The notes below the pieces were generated by a model that was given only the letters and a program-made list of their open reading frames with translations, was not told where the DNA came from and did no database searches. Positions 6,052 to 6,637 of a DNA stretch of 6,637 bases are shown here, one piece after another. How positions within the stretch are numbered: position 1 is the stretch's first letter; every line of letters starts with the position of its first letter. Made by a program: the position numbers and the translations under genes. This DNA is from an uncultured bacterium. Lineage in GTDB: Bacteria > Verrucomicrobiota > Kiritimatiellia > UBA8416 > CALETX01. Where the stretch lies: NCBI GenBank assembly GCA_937920455.1, contig CALETX010000323.1:1-6637 (forward strand). The letters are read 5' to 3'.

Positions 6052-6637
6052 ATGGTCGTGGAGCGACAGTCAGGAAAGGGTCTGTGGGGAGGCGACCTGC
6101 TGGTTTTCGATGAACTGATCTCGACAAACCAGTGGGTTCTCGACAACATTGCCCGCTGCAAGCGCGGCGATGTCATCCGCGCCATCAGGCAAACCGGTGG
6201 ACGCGGCCGGTTCCGACGTTCGTGGATATCCGAACCGAACGCAAGTCTTGCTTTCTCGCTTGTCATTGATCCAGGCGAAAACGCGGAAACTGCTTTTTTT
6301 TACGGTGTGGCTACGGCGCTAGCAATTCGATCTTACTCCGTTGCTGCTGGAGCAAAAAACGTCTCGGTCAAATGGCCCAACGACGTCATGGCTGACGGAC
6401 GCAAATTCTGCGGCATACTCCTCGAACAGAGTGCCGATAACAGAATCGTCCTTGGCGTAGGGATCAATGTCAACCAAACAACCGAGGCACTCAGATCCGC
6501 CGGCCTTGAAACGATCGCGACATCCCTACGCATTTCGGCAAGTCGCGAGTTCGACATCCAAAACGTTTTGGGCACCGTTCTCAGGGAAATGGAGGTGCGT
6601 CTTGCCCACGTTACTCCGGCCGAATGCCCTAGACTCG
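6052..6637 (+). CDS. birA: Biotin-[acetyl-CoA-carboxylase] ligase, catalytic type (3' end outside window)
   Basis: 195 residues are visible. The enzyme activates biotin with ATP and attaches it to the carrier lysine of biotin-dependent carboxylases such as acetyl-CoA carboxylase, in the cytoplasm. Seen: ELISTNQW at 21-28, the biotin-binding loop GGRGRFRRSW at 49-58, SLAFSLVI at 65-72, KWPND at 107-111 with the catalytic Lys107, DGRKFCGILLE at 115-125 and GVGINVN at 135-141. No N-terminal helix-turn-helix precedes the ligase domain, so this is the non-repressor (class I) type. Start: ATG at 6052 follows an in-frame TGA at 6046, so the gene cannot begin further upstream. GTG at 6058 is an alternative. 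No Shine-Dalgarno sequence is present. TATGAT at 6044-6049 could be a -10 box of a nearly leaderless transcript, but no -35 is visible. The C-terminal domain lies beyond the edge. Confidence 0.93.
   Translation, partial: MVVERQSGKGLWGGDLLVFDELISTNQWVLDNIARCKRGDVIRAIRQTGGRGRFRRSWISEPNASLAFSLVIDPGENAETAFFYGVATALAIRSYSVAAGAKNVSVKWPNDVMADGRKFCGILLEQSADNRIVLGVGINVNQTTEALRSAGLETIATSLRISASREFDIQNVLGTVLREMEVRLAHVTPAECPRL

Noticed and set aside
5643..6266. 207-codon minus-strand open frame
   Set aside because: It spans the hydrolase tail and the start of the biotin ligase on the other strand and has arginine- and serine-rich, non-protein-like composition.
1..6637. CRISPR array, tRNA, rRNA, insertion-sequence ends or phage genes
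   Set aside because: No regularly spaced repeats, cloverleaf-like sequence, transposase or terminal inverted repeats were seen.

Overview
The window holds two divergent gene blocks around an intergenic region at about 3564-3882. DNA composition is moderately GC-rich. Ribosome-binding sites are mostly weak or absent, and several proteins are secreted or membrane-bound and large. The gene content (VTC-domain protein, DUF4956 membrane protein, giant LamG/CotH surface protein, exported-type clan GH-A hydrolase) recalls environmental bacteria of the PVC group (Lentisphaerota, Kiritimatiellota, Verrucomicrobiota) or similar lineages. That placement is inference only, because no marker gene fixes the taxon.

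Minus strand, 3563 down to 1: a compact three-gene operon. It encodes a VTC-domain (polyphosphate-polymerase-like, triphosphate-tunnel fold) protein, a DUF4956 multi-pass membrane protein, and a large secreted or membrane-anchored CotH-family protein that runs off the left edge. The first junction overlaps (TAATG) and the second has a single base between stop and start, so translation is probably coupled. The CotH protein is the least ordinary. It has an N-terminal membrane or signal segment, a LamG-like domain, a degenerate CotH-like module without the RGN motif, an atrophied bacterial Ig domain, and then a second CotH module with an intact RGNTS motif. No stop occurs in its frame over 715 codons. 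A shared role at the cell surface is plausible but unproven: CotH enzymes transfer phosphate to secreted proteins, and VTC domains handle polyphosphate or triphosphate.

Plus strand, about 3798-6036: one glycoside-hydrolase gene, of clan GH-A type with both catalytic Glu motifs visible (WNEPW and WDTES), broken into three reading-frame segments. An extra base lies near 4216-4222 and a base is missing in a C run at 5757-5761. A possible further frameshift and an in-frame TGA lie in what looks like its signal peptide. The three pieces read as one protein of roughly 700 residues: Ig-like N-terminal domain, barrel, C-terminal beta region and CBM9-like tail. The uninterrupted 3.5 kb operon next door argues that this is gene decay rather than poor sequence, though indel errors cannot be excluded.

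Plus strand, 6052 to the right edge: the 5' two-thirds of a biotin-protein ligase (BirA catalytic type, no DNA-binding domain), a housekeeping enzyme starting 15 bases after the hydrolase remnant.
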